A model generated the notes under the pieces. It did no database searches and had not been told where the DNA came from. It saw only the letters and a list, made by a program, of their open reading frames with translations. The translations under genes and the position numbers were made by a program. DNA of 64,000 nucleotides from Amyelois transitella (Eukaryota > Arthropoda > Insecta > Lepidoptera > Pyralidae), in the NCBI RefSeq assembly GCF_032362555.1, contig NC_083523.1, forward strand, positions 967,501 through 1,031,500, in the 5' to 3' direction. Shown in pieces: positions 58,465 through 64,000 of the stretch (positions are counted from its first letter, which is position 1; every line of letters starts with the position of its first letter).

Positions 58465-59612
58465 TTATAATCTAGTAGGTCCACCTTTAGATTTTATTAC
58501 TGCACTGATTCGAGCCGGCATGCTGCGTACTAACTTTGTACACTCATTCCTAGAAATACTGTTCCATTCTTGAACTAATGCATTTTTAATGCAGTTTTTG
58601 ATGAAATACTATGCTCCTTGATCCTCTGCTTTAAAATACCCCAAAGATGCTCAATTGGGTTGAGGTCTGGAGGCTGCGCCGGCCAATCCAATACCTCAAT
58701 ATTATTTTCAAGAAACCAGCGCATCACAGTCCCTGACTTATGACACGTTGCGTTGTCTTGCTGAAAAATGACAGCGTCTAGGTTGATGTCACCGTAAATG
58801 CTTGTTAGCGATGGCATTAGAGACGTTTCGAGTACTTGGATGCACTTTTCACTGTTCATACGACATTCGCAAACAAACATTTCACCAACGCCATCGGCAG
58901 CCATGCAGCCCCAGATCATAATGCTACCTCCGCCGTGCTTGCCAGTAGGTACAACATAATCTGCATGGTATTCTGCGCCCATACGTCGCCTCACAAAGGT
59001 CACACCCGGTGTCCCAAAAACCTGGTTGAGGAAAAAACAACACCAATTAGGAAATTGATTATAATTTGTATTATAAGAGTGGAACTAAAAAGGAAACGTT
59101 CTTAATTATAAGAAAACTACTAGTATTGACTCACCTTAAAGTTAGGTTCATCAGACCACACCACATTAGCCCAATCTTCCTCTGCGAAATGTTGGTACTG
59201 TAAAGCTTTTCTAGGCGCTTCTTTTAATTAGTTTCTGACAGCCTAGGCTTCTTCCTGGCTTTGCACCCTTTTAGGCCTGCTTCCCCGAGTCTTCTTCTGT
59301 CGGTTCGCGAACTTATTGACTTTCCAGCTTCATCTGACAAGGCGAAGCAGCAAGCGCGGATGAAGTTTTTTTCCTATTTTTCAGTGACTCTCGAGCCAAT
59401 TTTCTATCTTCGCGATCCGTAGTCACACGTTTTTGGCCTGCTCGTGGTTTGTCGTCGTGGGTACCGGTCTCGGCGAACCGTTTGATGGCAGACTGTACAG
59501 CGCAACGCGAACATTTCACCAACTTGGCGATTTCTTTCTGGGATCGCCCTTGTTCGTGTAAAAGTTCAATTTTCACTCGATTTTCAATAGTAATTTTACT
59601 TTTTTTGGGCAT
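58465..59612 (-). pseudogene. Tc1-type DD34E transposase, frameshifted, with one intron
   Basis: The N-terminal part (59313-59612) has the helix-turn-helix segment: IENRVKIELLHEQGRSQKEI then AKLVKCSRCAVQSAIKRF. The catalytic part has WSDEPNF, FQQDNATCHKS and PPDLNPIEHLWG, with exactly 34 residues between the second Asp and the Glu. The frame shifts near 59330, meets a TAA near 59230 and shifts again near 59215, and once more near 58585 before the C-terminal SKGGPTRL and stop. So at least three frameshifts and one stop have inactivated it. Family known to cut and paste at TA sites. Confidence 0.9.
59022..59134 (-). other. 113-bp spliceosomal-type intron in the Tc1 transposase
   Basis: Borders AAG|GTGAGT and CTCAACCAG|G. 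Removing it joins DEPNFK to VFGTPGVTFVRRRMG with no loss, exactly as in intronless relatives. Unspliced, the frame hits TAG within five codons. Confidence 0.8.
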
Positions 59613-59972
59613 TTTAGAATTAATATGATGTCTATTTGTCGGTCAAAAAAAATTACAGCTTGTTTACTAGTTGAAGTCTAGAACACAACTGGTCATATAA
59701 TCACTGATGAGATTACAAAAAACTGAAATCTTTTGTTTTCGGTGCCCAGGGTTTTTCATGACCTCAAAATATGCCACCTACTGTGCCAGGTAACGTTTTA
59801 TGACCCTGACAATACATTAAAGATAAGTATTTATTCATTGTTTCAATAGTAAACATGCATTGTGTATTTTTAAGGGGTGCCTAAAACTTTTGGCCAAGGC
59901 TGTAGATAGGAAGGAATAGGGAGCTTCATAATTCTTTCCATGATATAGATATCATGCATTTACTTGTTTTGC

Positions 59973-60067
59973 GAAGAGTACATACATACATATAATCACG
60001 TCTATATCCCTTGCGGGGTAGACAGAGCCAACAGCCTTAAAAAAACTGATAGGCCACGTTCAGCTAT
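59973..60067 (-). mobile_element. SINE-A 3' fragment
   Basis: ACATACATATAATCACGTCT to GGCCACGTTCAGCTATT. Confidence 0.78.
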
Positions 60068-60551
60068 TAAGTATATGAAGAGTAGCTTTAGGTGCAATTT
60101 GTGCTTTTAATAAAAATAATTAAAAGAGAAAAGATTTGTATTTTTCGTTTTTATGTTTGTTTGACTCAAAAATTACTCGACCGATTCGGATGATTTAATT
60201 ATGGCACAGAGACAGACAAAACCTTCAGAATTAACAAATTTTACTTTTTTTTATAATTCCCACGGGAAGTAAGCCCATTAATTTGTGTGATTTACGGGCA
60301 AAGCGAGATTTATCTACCTAACTGCTGACTGATTTGTTTTTTAATTCCATATTTTTTTTTCTAGACCAGATTTTGACCTCATATTGCGAAAATAAAACTT
60401 ACAAATTTTTTTTTATACACTATTGATAACATTTTTAGTGTAAATATAAGGAAATTAATTAATTAACAATTTCGTATGAAATGGTGGTTTTTAATAATAT
60501 TTAAAAAAAAAAGATGTCTTGTTTAATTTACATAAAAATATAGTTAAATAG

Positions 60552-60612
60552 CAGTCTTTTCAAGACAGTTGGCTCGTTTAGCCCGTAAGGGATATAGACG
60601 TGACTATATGTA
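60552..60612 (+). mobile_element. SINE-A 3' fragment
   Basis: AGTCTTTTCAAGACAGTTGG to GACGTGACTATATGTAT. Confidence 0.7.
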
Positions 60613-61229
60613 TTTATACAGCTAAATTTAATGAGTCATAACTTATAACTATTATTAGGTTTTTTTAATTCTAAGAAATATATACGGATAAGCATTTTAT
60701 GTAAAACCCATAATGTTATATTCAAATTTAGATAGTCAACAAATTACGGTTTAATTTCCCGTAGATATAAAATTAAATCATTATTTTTGATCAAACAAGT
60801 TTCAAATTTATTACTACTCGTGTAGTTGCTTAACACGAAAATAGTTCGAGGTAAAAATTATAAATTTAAATTATTAATAAAAAATAATATTGCAATAATA
60901 AGCGAATATATTTTTTCAACGATAAATTTAAAGTAACAATATTAATGATTGTTAAGTTGTTTCATAAAATATTAACTTATTAGATCCAGATGTTATTTAT
61001 AGTTTGTATGAGTAAAGTTTGTATATGGTATGAGTTTAAAAAGTTATTGATGTACCTATTGAAATAAAATGAAACTTTTGAGATGAAACATTTGTTAAAA
61101 ACAATTGGGCTTGATTAAGAATAAGAAAATGGAATATTAAGCACAGAAAAATATTAAAAAAAAAACATTTATTTGTTATATACTTAAATGAAAAACATTT
61201 TCAAATTACGACGAGGAAAACGTCGTAAG

Positions 61230-61430
61230 GAAACTTGCACATTCAGACAACTGAATGTGCAATCACGATCGATCCAAATATGGGTTAGTTCCCCTGCAAA
61301 GATTGTGGAGGTCAGATTGGAGACGCTTCGTTTAAAAACCTGACTCCGACAACCCCGGATCTATATAAAATTCCCGGGCTCTTCAGAGTGGTGAGGATGC
61401 AACCAGGACTAAAGCCAGGAGGAAGAAGAA
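61230..61430 (+). mobile_element. Repeat related to 28135-28375
   Basis: GACAACTGAATGTGCAATCA, GGTCAGATTGGAGACGCTTC and AGAGTGGTGAGGATGC. Family not identified. Confidence 0.55.
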
Positions 61431-61499
61431 ATGGAAAACATTCTAAAATAAATGTTATTAATGATATATTTTGCATAAATTGAATATTCTCAATGAAAT

Positions 61500-61745
61500 T
61501 CTAAACAGATATACAAGGAGAGTGTGGAGGGAAAGGTCGGAGTGGGAAGACCTAGACGAACGTATCTTGATCAAATTAAGGACGTCCTGGTAAAGGGTCA
61601 GGTCAAAAGTACGCGAAACCGCCGAGCTTGCATGAAGAGAGTTATGAATGTGGATCAAGCGAAGGAAGTATGCAGAGATCGTGGCAAGTGGAAAGAGGTA
61701 GTCTCTGCCTACCCCTCCGGGAAAGAGGCGTGATATTTATGTATT
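61500..61745 (+). mobile_element. 3' end of a non-LTR retrotransposon (LINE) with coding tail
   Basis: The open frame to TGA 61731-61733 reads EGKVGVGRPRRTYLDQIKDV, later ACMKRVMNVDQAKEVCRDRG and KWKEVVSAYPSGKEA. The GRPRR-x-YLDQ and DRGKW motifs are typical of the last residues of LINE ORF2-type proteins. The tail TATTTATGTATTTATGTATG follows the stop. The 5' part is missing, as expected from truncated reverse transcription. Confidence 0.8.
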
Positions 61746-62337
61746 TATGTATGTAAATTAAAAAATCAATTATACAATACAAAAAAAAACTAAAAGTAAC
61801 GCTTAGGATGAAAATTACGTAATTCAGTTCCATTTTTGATTCGTTTTTATTTAGATAGAATACCTTTTATTGCACAATAAATTAAAACAATAGATTTATC
61901 GTAAGAAAAATGGAAATAAAGATATGGAAAACTCATTAAAATAAACTCAAATTAAAACTAAAACTAGGTAGTTTTAAAAAAAAAAGAAAAAAAGATGATT
62001 ACAAACTAAAATTTAATTTACAAATTATACAGTCCCTGCATAGCATTAACATGCGGTAGTGTGCCCAGAAGGCTCGCAGCTATGCTATTTTGAATGGCAT
62101 TGCTGATTCTCTGAATTGTCAATGTTATAAATATGTATATAAAGTGAAGTGACAGCTATCAAATTCCGATAATGAAACTAAATGCAGTTGAAATGTTATC
62201 AACTTAATGCGGCTTACCACTCAATGTTATTGTCTAAGGAAAGGGTATTTTTTTATAGGGTGGTGATTTATATACAAACATATAATTATGTTTTAGATTC
62301 CTTACGGAGTAGACAGAGACTTAAAAGGACTGAAAGG

Positions 62338-62485
62338 TCAAATCAAAATCAATCAAATCAAAATTTTTATTCATTATAGGATACTTCATATCGCTTAATA
62401 ATTGTCAAAACGTATGGTTTAACTGCCGCTTCCAAGGCGTCAGTGCAGAAGAAGCGGTAACAAACTGCACTGCAGCATTTTCTTC
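62338..62485 (-). mobile_element. Short retroelement 3' end related to the (TTCTA)n family
   Basis: (AATCAAATC)n-like start, then GCCGCTTCCAAGGCGTCAGT and GCAGAAGAAGCGG, as in 46338-46473. Confidence 0.6.
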
Positions 62486-63130
62486 ATGGTCATGTTTGGT
62501 CACTTTCGGTGGCTAGCTCCTTGACTAAAAATAATATCAAGTTTATAAACCTTTTAAATTATTCTGATAATATTGAGTGTTAAAAACTAACATACGTGAA
62601 AAATAAATTAATAAAAAAAAATACGTTTTGAACACTAATACTACACACAGTATGCCCAAAACTTCTCTCGCGTTAAACGAAAAATCCCGTTTATATCCGT
62701 TCCTGCCGGAATTTCGGGAAACTTAGCCACATGTGACATTACTTGTAGGAAGGTATACCTACCAAATTTTATGCTATTCCGTATAAGCTAAACGTTACCA
62801 GATAGTATAATTCCCAATTATTTTGTTAAACATTACAACATTGCACACCATTTTCTGTCTGCCAAATCCTAAATCAAACTGATCAAATTGAACAACTTTG
62901 TAAAACAAGTTGTTATAAAAAAAATGCGCCCGCGCAGCATTTGACGGTCAAAAAGTCATTGGCACGCGCCAGCCTTGGTTTTGTCTGATTCCTAAACCTC
63001 GATCAATTTGCGTGCTATGACGCAACTACCTTTCTGAGGTATCAAGGTAGCTATCTATCATTTGAAATAGTTCAACAGTTTTGTGAAAATGTATTAAACA
63101 TTATAAAACATTTCATGTATATATAGTTGA

Positions 63131-63382
63131 CTAGCTTCGTCCGCGTGGAATAGTTTTTTTTTGGAATCATTGATAAATGAATAGTTTTCCCGGTTTTTTG
63201 CACATTTTCCATTATTTCTTTGCTCCTTATAGTTGCAGCATGATGTAATATAGCCTAAAGCCTTCCTCGATAAATGGTCTATTCAACGCAAAAAGAATTT
63301 TTCAATTCCAACTAGTAGTTCCTGAGATTAACGCGTTCAAACAAACAAACAAACTCTATAGCTTTATAATAATGGTATAGAT
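63131..63382 (-). mobile_element. Helitron with a small internal deletion
   Basis: CTAGCTTCGTCCGCGTGGAA to CTCTATAGCTTTATAATAAT. Confidence 0.8.
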
Positions 63383-63465
63383 TTTCAAGGCAAGAATGAA
63401 TAATTACCACCTTAGGCCTCTTACTACCATGCAATTGAAGTCAAGCGTATAACATACATACATAA

Positions 63466-63595
63466 AATCACGCCTCTTTCCCGGAGGGGTAAGCAGAGAC
63501 TACCTCTTTCCACTTGCCACGATCTCTGCATACTTTCTTCGTTCATCCACATTCATAACTCTCTTCATGCCAGCTCGGCGGTTTCGGGTTCAAGC
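63466..63595 (-). mobile_element. LINE 3' tail copy
   Basis: Reverse-complement relative of the end of 61500-61745, starting at the short repeat tail and including the CTCTTTCCCGGAGGGGTA and CTCTTCATGC stretches. Confidence 0.75.
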
Positions 63596-63714
63596 GTATT
63601 CACATCAATAATAAAAATAAAAAATTAGCATGGATCAGGTTTACATTAGAAAGTGGACCTGTTGACTCTCAAGCATTTATTTTTTGACAAATTTCTTTAT
63701 TAACGCACGATATA

Positions 63715-63840
63715 AATATCACGCCTCTATCCCGGAGGGATAGGCAGAGACTACATCTTCCCACTCACCACGATCACTGCACACTTCTTTCGCTACATCC
63801 ACATTCACAACTCTCTTCATGCAAAGTCGTCAAACCGTAT
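63715..63840 (-). mobile_element. LINE 3' tail copy, more diverged
   Basis: Same order of words as 63466-63595 (CACGCCTCTATCCCGGAGGG, CTCTCTTCATGC). Confidence 0.7.
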
Positions 63841-64000
63841 TCAAGTCAATATAACCAGGAAGTAATCAAAACTATATTTTTTTTATATTACAATGCGAAA
63901 TTATGAGTAAAAACCCAAACGATGGAGGAAACATCTATTGTGTATTGGTAGGGCGTACTCAATGAGGAACACTAATTTTATGCACTCTTTGTATTTATCG

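Larger units (their letters stand above)
58346..59902 (-). mobile_element. Tc1-like DNA transposon, full length, 1557 bp
   Basis: Terminal inverted repeats start CAGCCTTGGCCAAAAGT at both ends and are flanked by the TA target duplication (58344-58345 and 59903-59904). The transposase lies on the minus strand. Both termini look intact, so it could in principle be moved by a transposase supplied elsewhere. Confidence 0.95.
57577..64000 (+). other. Presumed first intron of the signal-peptide gene
   Basis: Contains a Tc1-like element, LINE tails, SINE-A fragments and a Helitron. The intervals 60620-61220 and 62490-63130 show no feature I can assign beyond AT-rich DNA. Confidence 0.45.

Noticed and set aside
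58836..59105. Plus-strand 89-codon frame in the Tc1 element
   Set aside because: Antisense shadow of the transposase.
1..64000. CRISPR arrays, bacterial operons, riboswitches
   Set aside because: The window is eukaryotic; repeats are dispersed or exon-derived, with no spacer pattern or bacterial signals.

Overview
This is a eukaryotic nuclear window, almost certainly from a moth or butterfly (Lepidoptera). Introns are large with GT-AG borders, the base composition is AT-rich, and the proteins encoded by the real exons match insect families. About half of the non-coding DNA consists of short interspersed elements and small Helitrons of a type typical of Lepidoptera. I cannot name the species.

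Layout. (1) 969-8526, plus strand: the last five exons of a nicotinamidase gene (Drosophila Naam type), with the start lying off the left edge. The intron before its last exon holds a tandem array of about eight units, six of which carry an extra copy of the last 21 codons of the penultimate exon. (2) 13191-14632, minus strand: a complete three-exon gene for a C19orf12-like membrane-associated protein of 155 aa. (3) 22805-47693, plus strand: the transcriptional co-regulator nab (NGFI-A/EGR-binding protein family). It has an 18-kb first coding intron and apparently two alternative C-termini (406 or 483 aa). (4) 52035-52532, plus strand: an unrecognised Gly/Tyr-rich protein, probably secreted. 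(5) 57513-57576, plus strand: a signal-peptide first exon of another secreted protein that continues beyond the window. (6) 58346-59902: a complete-length but frameshifted Tc1-like transposon inside the intron of gene 5; its transposase contains a spliceosomal-type intron.

Repeats. The commonest element, here called SINE-A, is about 260 bp. Its 5' head begins GTGCCGTGTGGTTCCCGG and its 3' tail ends in (ATGT)n. The tail resembles the 3' end of a LINE whose last coding segment is present at 61500-61745, which suggests a SINE/LINE pair. More than 40 full or partial copies are visible. Non-autonomous Helitrons (5' TC, 3' CTAG, inserted between A and T), a tRNA-derived SINE and a (TTCTA)n-tailed element make up most of the rest.

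The genes look functionally unrelated and do not form an operon or pathway. No new multi-gene system is visible. The most unusual structures are the partial-exon array in the nicotinamidase gene, a pair of inverted Helitrons that closely flank two of its exons, the alternative nab C-terminus with 97-bp repeats beside it, and the intron-bearing Tc1 element.
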